A stretch of DNA of 33,259 nt from Gammaproteobacteria bacterium (GTDB lineage: Bacteria > Pseudomonadota > Gammaproteobacteria > Nitrosococcales > Methylophagaceae): assembly GCA_003645385.1 (NCBI GenBank), contig QNEY01000002.1:1-33259 (forward strand). Direction: 5' to 3'. The notes under the pieces are model-generated. The model was not told the origin of the DNA and did no database searches. It saw nothing but the letters and a program-made list of their open reading frames with translations. Position 1 is the first letter of the stretch, and each line of letters starts with the position of its first letter. A program made the translations under genes and the position numbers. Shown here piece by piece: positions 17,613-27,605 of the stretch.

Positions 17613-19385
17613 ATGGCTCAGAAAATATTGATCGAAACAGTAGTAAACACAGGCAAGGCAAAAGCTGAGGTCAAGAGCTTAGGGACATCTTTTAAAGACT
17701 TGGCAATTAAGGTTGGCGGTGCAGTAGTAGCTTACAAAGCTCTCAAGACAGCCGGTCAATTTATGTCAGAGTCAGTCAAAATGGCAAAAGAGCAGAAAGA
17801 TGTTTACAAAACTCTTGAAGTCACGATCAACAACACCGGTGCAAGCTACAAAGCGGCTAATGCAGAGCTTCAGAAACTATTTGCAACTCAGCAGAAGAAC
17901 ACGATATATGGCGACACAGAATCAGCGGCAATGCTCACAAAGCTCATAGAGCGAACAGGCGACTATGAGACTGCTGTCAATAATTTAGCACTGGCTCAGG
18001 ACATGGCAAGCTCTACTTCTTTTGACGCAAGCTCGGCAACTAATTATCTTGGTATGGCGTTAGCAGGCAATATTGAGATGCTAGGGCGATATATTCCTGA
18101 GCTAAAATCAAGTGTCAATGAGCAATTAAAGAGTATGACTGCAACGGAAAAATCAGCTTATGCAGTTGACCTACTAACAAAAAAATATGGCGGATTATCT
18201 ACAGAAGTCGATGAGAATGTACTTGCAGCGGCTAGGCTAGAGAATACTTGGGGCGATGCAAAAGAGAGTCTTGGTGACGCTTTGTTGCCTGCTGTAACTG
18301 AAGCGACAAAGGGATTGATCGGATTATCAAAGGCAGCAGAGTCATTTTTTGGGATGTTCGACACAAGCAAGGTTGCAAATGAGAGCATTGCAAGAGCAGC
18401 AGAGAACATAAAAATAATTCAAGATACATTAGTCGGTACACCCACAGCAATCCTAAAAGACGCTCTGGCAGACCAGGAAGAATATTTCAAAGGGTTGATT
18501 TCCGGCTTAGAAAAATATCCAGAGTGGCAAGATGAAGTTGAGCAGACAAGACAGAGGATTGTTGCTCTCAATAATGCGATAAAAGAGAACGCCATAGTGC
18601 AAGAGGCGGCAGCTCACGCAAGTGTTACCATTGCCGCTGAGACAAAGGCAACTGAAGAGCAAATATTAATCGATTACGTCAACAGGCAGCGAGAGATCAA
18701 CGCAGAATATGATGCTCAGGAAGGCGAGCGGTTGCAGGCTACTAGTGATAACAAGGTCAATCACACATTAGAGTTATTTGAGAGGCTGGATGCGATCAAG
18801 GCGGAGAATAGAGAAAAAGAAGTGAGGCTGGAAGAAGAAAAAAACAAAACAATCAAAGCAGGTGTGCGAACATTAGGTCAAGATTTGTTGACCTTATCTC
18901 GTTCATTCGGCAAAAAAGGTTTTTTAATTGCTAAGAGAATAGCACAAGCAAACGCTATTGTAAAAGGTGCTGAAGCGGCTGTAGCGGCTTGGAATGCGGG
19001 AATGAGTGTTGGGACTGGGCCAGTTGCACTGGCAGCAGCCTTTACATTTATGTCAATCTCTGCATCAGCAACAGCGGCACAAATCCAGCAGATTGAACAG
19101 CAGAAATATGCTAAGGGTGGCGATTTTATCACAGATGGGCCACAGTCAATATTGGTTGGTGATAATCCAGGAGGTAGAGAGCGAGTCACAATTACACCTA
19201 TGAGTTCACCAAATTATAATGGGCCACAAGGTGGCGACAATACAGACATCATTAATGCAATTGAGCGGCTGAACGAGACAATAATTGATAACAGGACAAT
19301 CGTAAATGTAGAGGCAAAAACAATTGATCCGGTAAAAGTTTATGACCTGGCACAAACAGGGCAACGGATAGCGAGCGATTTCTAA
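17613..19385 (+). CDS. Tape measure protein (short, 590 aa)
   Basis: Long helical N-terminus, Ala/Gly-rich hydrophobic C-region, EYAKGGDF-type tail (QKYAKGGDFITDGPQSILVGDNPGGRERVTI). Confidence 0.88.
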   Translation: MAQKILIETVVNTGKAKAEVKSLGTSFKDLAIKVGGAVVAYKALKTAGQFMSESVKMAKEQKDVYKTLEVTINNTGASYKAANAELQKLFATQQKNTIYGDTESAAMLTKLIERTGDYETAVNNLALAQDMASSTSFDASSATNYLGMALAGNIEMLGRYIPELKSSVNEQLKSMTATEKSAYAVDLLTKKYGGLSTEVDENVLAAARLENTWGDAKESLGDALLPAVTEATKGLIGLSKAAESFFGMFDTSKVANESIARAAENIKIIQDTLVGTPTAILKDALADQEEYFKGLISGLEKYPEWQDEVEQTRQRIVALNNAIKENAIVQEAAAHASVTIAAETKATEEQILIDYVNRQREINAEYDAQEGERLQATSDNKVNHTLELFERLDAIKAENREKEVRLEEEKNKTIKAGVRTLGQDLLTLSRSFGKKGFLIAKRIAQANAIVKGAEAAVAAWNAGMSVGTGPVALAAAFTFMSISASATAAQIQQIEQQKYAKGGDFITDGPQSILVGDNPGGRERVTITPMSSPNYNGPQGGDNTDIINAIERLNETIIDNRTIVNVEAKTIDPVKVYDLAQTGQRIASDF

Positions 19386-21142
19386 TGAGCATAAAAATTG
19401 AGGTCGGTTTTGTCCAGTCTGATTATTCCTGGCTGGCAGATAGCCGGTATACAGTCGAAGATAATTACATAAAAAAAATTACATTCGGCAGTAAAAATCT
19501 TGATGATTATAATGTTTTCCTCACAAGACCACAACGAGTCAATGTGACAATTTTTTCTCACAACTCAACATCAGCCAGAATGCTGAGAGCATTACTGCTC
19601 AGTGTTAACACGGTCAATGACAAAAATCTATTACGGAACGAATTCAAAATATTTAAAAACAATGAAGGCATTTTTGTTGGAGTTTGCGATCTTACATCAG
19701 TTCAGTACAACAATCTAACAAAAGAAATATCTTTTACACTTTACGACAGATTAAAACTTATTAACCTATACTCTGATGACACGACAAAAAGATTCAATGA
19801 TGGCGGTATCAATAAAGAATCGTTTCTGCGAGGGACACCAGCCGATTTAATGTTGCGATACATTGCAGCACTTGAGCTTGATTCACAGAGATTTATTGAT
19901 TTTACCGCAACTGCGACAACACCGTCACTACAAGTGGGTGGTATTGATCCGGGGGACTCAACAGAAATTATTGGATCTGAATTGATATATAAAGGACAAA
20001 ATGAGAAAGAGTGGCTGACACTGAACAACTGGACTAACTATATCCCAAGAACAGATCCGCCATTTTGGCCTTTTGTTTATCATGACCACAAGCGATATTA
20101 CATGATCAGGGATGCTGGCGAGCTAGGTATTCAGATATGCTGGTTCACGACTCAGTTGTTCACACAGAGTACAACCGGCTGGTCGGAGTATATAATTGCA
20201 CAGAGGATCGAATGTACGCAAATCCGCATCCATAATCTGGTAGTGTCAGAGGAGCGGTTCTCGTATATCAATCCAGAGTTTCAAACATTGGGAACAGACG
20301 ACACAGAAGAGCTTGCATTGAGAGTTATTAGATTCCGGAACAGGGGTTGGGATGAGTTCCTTGCTTGGTGTGCAGAATGGTCAGTTCCGCTATATGGCAA
20401 CGATGTGGATGTTACACCAGATCCAAATATCTGGCGTTCTAATGTTATTTCTGGTGACTATTCAAGTGGTGGATCACATATAGCAATTGCAGGACAGCGG
20501 ATCCCATCCGGACATGGCTCATCAAGATACTATATTTTTTGGGATGAGACACCGACAGATGATGTGTTTGTTCCGAGAGTATTCTTCTGGGGAGAGGTTT
20601 TCGAGCCGGTGCTAACAATGGGCAAATATTTTGTGTCAAAAATTAGTGAAGCATTGCCAACATTGCCGAGTATGTTTTCAAACTTACAGCCCGACACGCC
20701 AAAGCTGTTAGACATGATCAAGTGTATTTTGCTTTATTACAATAATTTCCTTTTTTGCGATGGTGACGGTAGAGTGATAATGCAGGATAGAGAACTGTCA
20801 ATGACACCTATTGAGATCCCGTTAAGCTCAATTATTGCTCAATACGAGATATCAGGGTTGACTAATTACATATTCCCTGATAAAAATCTTTTGCCGATAT
20901 CTGGTGATGACACCGGATATTTGCAAGACAAAACAGAGTTATATTATTATGATTATATGAGCGATAAAAAGATTATTGACATTGAGTTATTCAATGGCAA
21001 CGATGATGATGATGTATTTGCTACACCTTTATCTTTAGGTGACCAATGTACGGTTGAATATCTTTCATCAGCAACTATCACAATAATTGACATCCAAAAA
21101 GATTATTTAAAAAACACATACAAGATAAAAGGCTGGTACTAA
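19385..21142 (+). CDS. Tail tip / distal tail or hub protein
   Basis: Immediately after the tape measure; C-terminal hub-like segment (SLGDQCTVEYLSSATITIIDIQKDYLKNTYKIKGWY). Confidence 0.6.
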   Translation: MSIKIEVGFVQSDYSWLADSRYTVEDNYIKKITFGSKNLDDYNVFLTRPQRVNVTIFSHNSTSARMLRALLLSVNTVNDKNLLRNEFKIFKNNEGIFVGVCDLTSVQYNNLTKEISFTLYDRLKLINLYSDDTTKRFNDGGINKESFLRGTPADLMLRYIAALELDSQRFIDFTATATTPSLQVGGIDPGDSTEIIGSELIYKGQNEKEWLTLNNWTNYIPRTDPPFWPFVYHDHKRYYMIRDAGELGIQICWFTTQLFTQSTTGWSEYIIAQRIECTQIRIHNLVVSEERFSYINPEFQTLGTDDTEELALRVIRFRNRGWDEFLAWCAEWSVPLYGNDVDVTPDPNIWRSNVISGDYSSGGSHIAIAGQRIPSGHGSSRYYIFWDETPTDDVFVPRVFFWGEVFEPVLTMGKYFVSKISEALPTLPSMFSNLQPDTPKLLDMIKCILLYYNNFLFCDGDGRVIMQDRELSMTPIEIPLSSIIAQYEISGLTNYIFPDKNLLPISGDDTGYLQDKTELYYYDYMSDKKIIDIELFNGNDDDDVFATPLSLGDQCTVEYLSSATITIIDIQKDYLKNTYKIKGWY

Positions 21143-21669
21143 TGGCAGTAAAAGCATTATATGGATTTGGTGGGGTTGCTTTTATAAGCACCGTTGATCA
21201 AAATATTGTGGCGAATTTTCCTTATGCAAATGGGGTTGTTAGCTTTACTGAAGAGTTCCATCTTGCTCCGGTAGTTGCACTTGACGGCACTGTGCATTTC
21301 ATTCGCAAGGGATTCAGGGGCAATATTGAGGTGCTACTTGGCAATTATGACGACGATCAGACTGAGGATCTATTGATATTACAGAGCTTGATCAATGCGG
21401 GTTACATGGAGTGTTATCCGAGAAAAGCAACAGGTGATCCAGGCATTAGTTTTGATGAGGTTTCCCTTGCCGGTAGTTTTGCACCAAAAGATATTGCAAT
21501 GATCAATGCAGGGCAACAGGTCAAACTAAAATTTAAGGCGAGAAATTTACTCTCTGCATTACCGTTGATCACAGCCAGGACAGCAGAGCAAAACTGGATA
21601 GTTGATACAGCAACAGATGATTATTTAGTACCTGACGCATCAGGTGATTATTTAGTATTTCATGATTAA
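21142..21669 (+). CDS. Hypothetical tail protein
   Basis: Position; translational coupling (taATG). Confidence 0.6.
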   Translation: MAVKALYGFGGVAFISTVDQNIVANFPYANGVVSFTEEFHLAPVVALDGTVHFIRKGFRGNIEVLLGNYDDDQTEDLLILQSLINAGYMECYPRKATGDPGISFDEVSLAGSFAPKDIAMINAGQQVKLKFKARNLLSALPLITARTAEQNWIVDTATDDYLVPDASGDYLVFHD

Positions 21670-21680
21670 TAGGAGGTAGA

Positions 21681-22529
21681 ATGGCAGATCCAAAAAGGAT
21701 TAACCAACTAAGCACAGCATTAACAGCGGCGGCATCAGTAGCGGCATCATGTATTGCAATACAAGACGATATGTCAGCGACGGCGACAAAGTACATGAGC
21801 AGAACTGAACTGAGAAAGATGATCCTTGATATTGGCACTAACAGTGTAGCTCTTGAGACTGACGGATCAGGCAATCTGATTGCAAGTGCGGTGACAGCGA
21901 CGGAGCTAAACAAACTTGACGGCACATCAGGTGCATTGGTCGATATTGGCACAGCTCAGACAATGACCGGCAAAAAAACTTTTGATGAGCTAGAGACAAC
22001 AGGCACAACAACGGTTGCAGATGTTGATATTAATGGCGGCGAGATTGACGCAACACCGATCGGTGCAAACTCAGCATCTACAGTTGCAGGCACAACGATA
22101 TCAGCAGCAACAAGCACGACAGCTCCGCTTGATATTTTAGGCACATCCGGTGACGGATATCTTAAAAGGATGTACCAGAAAGACCAGGATGCAGCCGGAT
22201 CAGCGGTCAATAAATTTTATGTTGGCGATTTTACACTAAAGGCGGGCGAGCGGATTATCGGGGCACAGATCAAGGTTATTGTAGCAATGGGCTGTACATG
22301 GTCAGCTAAGTTTGATATTCTTGGGGTTGATCAAGAGATTGCAGCGACGGGTACATCAGCAGCAGCAAATACGATTGTAACTGCATTATTTGACTATAAT
22401 GCAGACTCACCAATCTGCACAACTGGCAATAATCGGATCGAGTTCACAGGTGATGCAGCAGCCAATTTTGATGCAGCGGCAGAAGCGAAAGTAACAGTAT
22501 TTTACGAATCAATGGAAGAAATGGCATAA
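21681..22529 (+). CDS. Tail fibre-like structural protein
   Basis: VTATELNKLDGTSGALVDIGTAQTMTGKKTFDELETTGTTTVADVDINGGEIDATPIG is typical fibre/needle sequence; SD 'aggaggtaga'. Confidence 0.65.
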   Translation: MADPKRINQLSTALTAAASVAASCIAIQDDMSATATKYMSRTELRKMILDIGTNSVALETDGSGNLIASAVTATELNKLDGTSGALVDIGTAQTMTGKKTFDELETTGTTTVADVDINGGEIDATPIGANSASTVAGTTISAATSTTAPLDILGTSGDGYLKRMYQKDQDAAGSAVNKFYVGDFTLKAGERIIGAQIKVIVAMGCTWSAKFDILGVDQEIAATGTSAAANTIVTALFDYNADSPICTTGNNRIEFTGDAAANFDAAAEAKVTVFYESMEEMA

Positions 22530-22545
22530 AAAAAGGAGATATATT

Positions 22546-22815
22546 ATGGGAAGTATGACAAATCTTGACGCACAAAAAGCAAGCATGGCAAGTGACTTTG
22601 ATATTATTGACGACACATCAGCACATACAGGCACTTGGATAGCTTTTCAGAGCTACAGTGCAACATTCGGGAGCAACACAACCGATGTAACTGTAGACGG
22701 AGCGGGCAAAGATCTCAGCGGGCTCAACAGTGTGTTACCCGATGGTGATATGACCTACGGACTATTTACAAAAATCACATTGACAGCAGGAATGGTCAAG
22801 GCTTATAAAGCATAA
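22546..22815 (+). CDS. Small hypothetical structural protein
   Basis: 89 aa; SD 'aaaaaggagatat'. Confidence 0.55.
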   Translation: MGSMTNLDAQKASMASDFDIIDDTSAHTGTWIAFQSYSATFGSNTTDVTVDGAGKDLSGLNSVLPDGDMTYGLFTKITLTAGMVKAYKA

Positions 22816-22825
22816 AGGGGTCATC

Positions 22826-24721
22826 ATGCGAGGAATGATCGGATTAGGATTACAGATCAATAAGAATCTTAGGGTTGGGGCACAAGCACCTGCAGGCTAC
22901 TCAAGCAACATACTCAGGGGTGTGCCAGTATTAAGGTCTGCTCAATGGGAGACAGTTGATAAGAACGGAACGGTTGACAAAGTGCCTAATGAGGGTTACT
23001 GCCTTGACCTAAACGGAACGACCAACTATGTAGATTTAGGCGATGAAGCATCATTAGAAACTGATGACTTCCACTTTGAGATTGATGTTGAGAATAATGA
23101 CACTGGAAACTACAGGAGTATCATTGCTTGCCAGGCTAACTTGAACGCTTCATATTACTCAGGCTGGTATCTCAGAAAGCAAAATGATGAGACTCTCAGA
23201 CTTGGCATATACAGGTCAAGTAGCTTATTTTCGTCATGCGATACAGTAGCAACATTAAGTACTGCAACAAAGTACAGGCTAAAAGTTACTAAGATAGGCA
23301 CTGCGGTCAAGATTTATATCGATGGAGTTGAGGCTGGCTCTGCTACATTGCCAACAAGCACAATCTATTATGGCGGCACTAAAAACTCAACATATTTTGG
23401 TGCTTATCGTGTTACTGATACAGCTTATAGTTTCTGGGCTGGCAAGATGGGCAATGTCAGGTCATACGATGGCTCAGGCAACCTCATAAATTCATGGCAT
23501 CTTGACGAGCATGGTAGTACAACAGCCTACGATTGTGTAGCTTACAAAGATGGAACGCTCACAGGCAGCACAGCGGCTATCCACGCAACCGATAACCGAT
23601 TCCAGAGCTACCAGAACGAGGTAGGCTATAAGGTAGGTGTATCTCCTACATTAATTCCAGCGGCTCTCAATGCAGATGGCACAAGCAAGCATGTTGACAT
23701 TAACGGTGCGGCACTGGACTATGACGGCAGGACTAAGCTCAATGCTAAGCTGGTCAATAATAACGTGGTTACATTAACAGCAGCAGGCAGCAAGATAGAG
23801 TTTACTGATTTGACTAATTATGCTTATTTGAGCTATGAGGGTTCACTTGGTGCAGCTCCTACGGTATCAGGCAATGATGTATTGCTTGGTACCGGGTGGA
23901 TCACAAAGCTAACACTAACAAACTCAACTACTAAGGTCAACAGCGTTTACACTTTTGCTGAGGGTGATGGGGTTACTGTCTATGATACTGGGACAAACAA
24001 AAATCATGGAGAGCTTGTAAGCTATTCGCACACGCAGAAAGATGCAGATACGGTTACACCTCACAACTTTATTAATGGATTTGACAAATGGATTAACGAT
24101 AGCACATCGGCAGTGCTAAGGGTTCCTTTTGGCTCTGATGGCACAAGTATCAAAACAAGTGGCGACACAGTCACAGGTTATACTTGGGCAAGCCGTAATC
24201 CGTATTTCAAGGGTTATCATAATGACGCAGAAACAAAAGTAATGCAATACAAAACACCTGAGATGACAGCACTTGATGAAGGGATGGGCTATTGGTACGG
24301 TGAGCGAATAGTTGACGGTGAAGATTTGGTAAATGCAACTGAGTATATCATCTTATCAAGAGGCACTTTGAATTTCATCACATACGGTGCAGCTGACAAT
24401 AATCGAGGTACAGTGTTCACCAGCTCGGGCACACCAACTCTAGGCACTGGCGATATTGTAGCGGCTACAGCATGGAGCGACACAGCACAGGAGATAGGTT
24501 TTAGCGAGATTCATGGCAACGTGTATGATGACAACATGTTCAATAAAATATTCGCAGATGTAAAACAACCTTATGCAAAGGGTAATATCTTTTGCTATGA
24601 CACAGCATTGACCGGCACAACATTCACTGGAGACCTGAGCAAGATGTACAGCGTAATAGCAAAGACATATTCAAGGCTTACTCCAACAACATGGCTAACG
24701 CCTATTACAAGGCTTAGATAG
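22826..24721 (+). CDS. LamG/concanavalin-like domain tail fibre or receptor-binding protein
   Basis: YCLDLNGTTNYVDLGDEASLETDDFHFEIDV...YRLKVTKIGTAVKIYIDGVEAGSATL...YFGAYRVT...FWAGKMGNVRSYDGSGNLINSWHLDEHG. Confidence 0.75.
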   Translation: MRGMIGLGLQINKNLRVGAQAPAGYSSNILRGVPVLRSAQWETVDKNGTVDKVPNEGYCLDLNGTTNYVDLGDEASLETDDFHFEIDVENNDTGNYRSIIACQANLNASYYSGWYLRKQNDETLRLGIYRSSSLFSSCDTVATLSTATKYRLKVTKIGTAVKIYIDGVEAGSATLPTSTIYYGGTKNSTYFGAYRVTDTAYSFWAGKMGNVRSYDGSGNLINSWHLDEHGSTTAYDCVAYKDGTLTGSTAAIHATDNRFQSYQNEVGYKVGVSPTLIPAALNADGTSKHVDINGAALDYDGRTKLNAKLVNNNVVTLTAAGSKIEFTDLTNYAYLSYEGSLGAAPTVSGNDVLLGTGWITKLTLTNSTTKVNSVYTFAEGDGVTVYDTGTNKNHGELVSYSHTQKDADTVTPHNFINGFDKWINDSTSAVLRVPFGSDGTSIKTSGDTVTGYTWASRNPYFKGYHNDAETKVMQYKTPEMTALDEGMGYWYGERIVDGEDLVNATEYIILSRGTLNFITYGAADNNRGTVFTSSGTPTLGTGDIVAATAWSDTAQEIGFSEIHGNVYDDNMFNKIFADVKQPYAKGNIFCYDTALTGTTFTGDLSKMYSVIAKTYSRLTPTTWLTPITRLR

Positions 24722-24729
24722 GAGGTGTT

Positions 24730-25239
24730 ATGGTAATAGCCAACATACCAACAACAGGCATTTATGGTGATGATATTGCCACACCAATAAACTCAAACTT
24801 TACTGAGCTAGCAGAGAAGAACGGAGTGTTTGCTTATCTGGCTTCGCCTACAGCAACTACAGTTACTACAGGTGGAACGTATTATACAATCGCAGGCACT
24901 TTCACAAATGCCCCGATGGAGAACTTTTCGCTCGGAACAGGGATTGACTATGACGGGTTGACCACAAAGTATTTTGAGGTTGATTGGCACGCAACGGTAA
25001 GCGGAGACAGTAATAGTATTACTTGTTCGGTGGGAATAAAAAAGAATACATCAGTAGTAACATCGTCAATAATGGGGACACTATTAAAGACATCAGGCGA
25101 GTCATACGTTCTGTCAGGCACTACGGTTGTAGAGCTTGCAACAAACGATGCAATATTATTAGTGCTAACAGCAGATGGCGATGGTGACGTAATCACCGTT
25201 GAACATTTTACAACAACAATCAGACCTTTCTTTTATTAG
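24730..25239 (+). CDS. Tail-associated protein, N-terminal module paralogous to next ORF
   Basis: MVIANIPTTGIYGDDIATPINSNFTELAEK; SD 'ataggaggtgtt'. Confidence 0.65.
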   Translation: MVIANIPTTGIYGDDIATPINSNFTELAEKNGVFAYLASPTATTVTTGGTYYTIAGTFTNAPMENFSLGTGIDYDGLTTKYFEVDWHATVSGDSNSITCSVGIKKNTSVVTSSIMGTLLKTSGESYVLSGTTVVELATNDAILLVLTADGDGDVITVEHFTTTIRPFFY

Positions 25240-25247
25240 GAGATTAA

Positions 25248-26135
25248 ATGGCAATTACAACGATACCATCAACAGGCGTTTACGGAGCAGACATAGCAGC
25301 CCCGATTAATACGAACTTCAGTGAAATTGACGAGAAGATAAAAGTCATGATTTTTACAATGCCGCTTACTGGCGTTGTAGATACTCGGCTCAACTGGATC
25401 GGCAACGACACAGTAATAACAACAGGCGAAACAGGCGACTACTCGACAGACTTTGGAGCAGTGAACCAGCACATCTGCATCAAGATTAATACAATAACAA
25501 CAGGTGGAGACATTGTTATAACTGGCACAAAAGTACACGAGTCAACAATGATCCCAACAGCGGCAACAGAGACAATCACAGTGGACACATCTACAGATCA
25601 GAGATATCAAACCAACCTTAAGTGGTTGGAGATTACTAATATTGATGTGAGCGATTTGGATACGCCAGATTATGATGTTGAGCTTTGCGGATACTTAGAT
25701 TTTGGCAACTCAGCATGGACAGTTGTTGGCTACAGAGCAGACATTAAGACATCAAGCAATACTTCTGATTTTGCTTTGCAACTGGTAAAGGTTCAGGATG
25801 ACGGATCAAAAAAAATGTCATACGTGCCGATGGAAGATTACGGTCATGACTCTCTCTCTAACGGGGGCAAGTATTTTGACAATCTCAGAACAGGTGGAGA
25901 TGACAGAGGCTTCACCATGACAGGCAGCGTTCCGCTTGCAGACAATAACGACAATATGTGCTATAAGGCACTTGATTTTAATAGTTATTTTACAAGCGAT
26001 GAGAATGTTTTAGATGGCACGCTGAACGAAGGGTTATTAATCCATCTAGAAGGGCGAACAGCAACAGGGACAGCAAGCGGTATCTCAGCGATTGACCATA
26101 TTTGCCTTTCATTATACTATACTAAAGAGGCATAA
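25248..26135 (+). CDS. Tail-associated protein, shares N-terminal module with 24730-25239
   Basis: MAITTIPSTGVYGADIAAPINTNFSEIDEK. Confidence 0.65.
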   Translation: MAITTIPSTGVYGADIAAPINTNFSEIDEKIKVMIFTMPLTGVVDTRLNWIGNDTVITTGETGDYSTDFGAVNQHICIKINTITTGGDIVITGTKVHESTMIPTAATETITVDTSTDQRYQTNLKWLEITNIDVSDLDTPDYDVELCGYLDFGNSAWTVVGYRADIKTSSNTSDFALQLVKVQDDGSKKMSYVPMEDYGHDSLSNGGKYFDNLRTGGDDRGFTMTGSVPLADNNDNMCYKALDFNSYFTSDENVLDGTLNEGLLIHLEGRTATGTASGISAIDHICLSLYYTKEA

Positions 26136-26137
26136 TT

Positions 26138-26509
26138 ATGACACGCACACAATTATTAACAGCGATAAATAACAGGGATGTATTACAAAACAGATATGAC
26201 TATTTGCTTGTCAGGGATGAGGTGCTTGATGATGTTGTGCCTGCTTATTTCCCTGGTGCTGATAGTGATGTTACTTGGGAGCAATATGTCAGAGGTCATA
26301 TTATCGAGACCGATATCTGCGAAAGCTCTGGCGGCATTGACTATCCATTAGTAATAATCTCTTTAGGCGTTCCGGATGATGATCACAAAAATCGACATAA
26401 TGAATTCCCGTCAGTCTATTACTATCTCTGGATTGATTATTTTGGGGTTGAATCATTAGTGTTAGAATCAGAACTTGGCGAGTACATCGAAAATATAGAA
26501 CCTGAATAA
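26138..26509 (+). CDS. Hypothetical protein
   Basis: 123 aa, coupled to previous gene. Confidence 0.6.
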   Translation: MTRTQLLTAINNRDVLQNRYDYLLVRDEVLDDVVPAYFPGADSDVTWEQYVRGHIIETDICESSGGIDYPLVIISLGVPDDDHKNRHNEFPSVYYYLWIDYFGVESLVLESELGEYIENIEPE

Positions 26510-26535
26510 TAATTATATTGACAAAGGATATAATC

Positions 26536-26925
26536 ATGAGCGAAAATGACATTAACTATATCATAACAAAAGAGGAAACCGATATGTCAGATAGGGAATT
26601 GTTTGATCTGAAAATGGAACGTATTGACGAGAAGATTTCCGGCATTTTGGTCAGTAATGCAAGTCTCACGTCAGCGGTGAGTGAGCTGTCAAAGATTGTA
26701 ACTAGGCTGACTGTCCAGTTTGACGCTCAGACTCATCCATCGCAAAAATGCAATGACTTTCTCTTTGCCAAATTTGTTAGCAAAGAGAACGCACCGTTTG
26801 TGATTGGTGAGGTGGTTGATAATAAGGTTACTAAATTTTGGACTAATATCAAGTTGATATATGGAGCGATTGCAGGCATTGCGGGCGTTTTTGGCTGGCT
26901 TGTGTACAAGCTTACAGGAGTATAG
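26536..26925 (+). CDS. Holin-like (XhlA-like) membrane protein
   Basis: Helical N-terminus with one C-terminal TM segment (IKLIYGAIAGIAGVFGWLVYKLTGV), next to a hydrolase gene; start refined from 26518. Confidence 0.6.
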   Translation: MSENDINYIITKEETDMSDRELFDLKMERIDEKISGILVSNASLTSAVSELSKIVTRLTVQFDAQTHPSQKCNDFLFAKFVSKENAPFVIGEVVDNKVTKFWTNIKLIYGAIAGIAGVFGWLVYKLTGV

Positions 26926-26926
26926 C

Positions 26927-27526
26927 ATGAAATATAATGATTTTAGCCTTGTCCTGTTCTCCGGACGCTCTAAAATATCATGGTTGATTAGATTCTCGAG
27001 ATGGCTGTTCAAAGGCAAATTTGGCAAATTCTCACATGTTGAAATGATTTATAATATTGAGACTGAGCAGGGATCAATGGTGTTTGGGTCAACTAGTCAA
27101 TGTGATCTGCCTGATTATTACACCGGCAAACAAAAGAACGGTGTACAATGCCATAAACTACAGGATAGAGTCAACGATTATGATGGAGATGTTTATATCA
27201 GGGAGTTTATTGCTCCTCCTGATTTCCTGCATGCTAAGAAATTACCGTTCTCTTTGTTCCGTGATAAATTTAAAAATGTTAAATACGAGAAAAGCCCGCT
27301 AGAACTTTTGAAGGCTGAATACGATGGGGTTTTTGGCAAAAACAAAGAAGACACAGCAAGTCAATTTTGCTCTGAGATAGTGGTAGGATGCTTGAAAGTT
27401 TGCCGGATTATCAAAACAAGTATCCCTGCTAATGAATTTACCCCTGAGGATACAAATAAAGTCATTGACAAGTACGTTACAAGCGGTAAATTTGGCAAAA
27501 CTATATTAATAAAAAAGACAAATTAA
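26927..27526 (+). CDS. YiiX/permuted NlpC/P60-like papain-fold hydrolase
   Basis: VLFSGRSKISWLIRF...KFSHVEMIY (His) ...TASQFCSEIVVGCL (Cys); start refined from 26861. Confidence 0.72.
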   Translation: MKYNDFSLVLFSGRSKISWLIRFSRWLFKGKFGKFSHVEMIYNIETEQGSMVFGSTSQCDLPDYYTGKQKNGVQCHKLQDRVNDYDGDVYIREFIAPPDFLHAKKLPFSLFRDKFKNVKYEKSPLELLKAEYDGVFGKNKEDTASQFCSEIVVGCLKVCRIIKTSIPANEFTPEDTNKVIDKYVTSGKFGKTILIKKTN

Positions 27527-27562
27527 ATTATGTACTACTCCTCCAGGAAGTACGTTACCAGG

Positions 27563-27602
27563 AAGCCGGCAAAGTCTCAATCCCTTTAGCCGGCTTTTTT
27601 TT
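27563..27602 (+). terminator. Rho-independent terminator at the end of the late operon
   Basis: AAGCCGGC-AAAG-tctcaatcc-CTTT-a-GCCGGCTT followed by a run of T ending at 27602. Confidence 0.88.
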
Positions 27603-27605
27603 GTT

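Noticed and set aside
26518-26534. TTGACA...TATAAT as a promoter upstream of the holin-like gene
   Set aside because: Spacer is only 5 nt, far from the 16-18 nt required; the sequence also supplies the AAAGGA SD for the gene at 26536.
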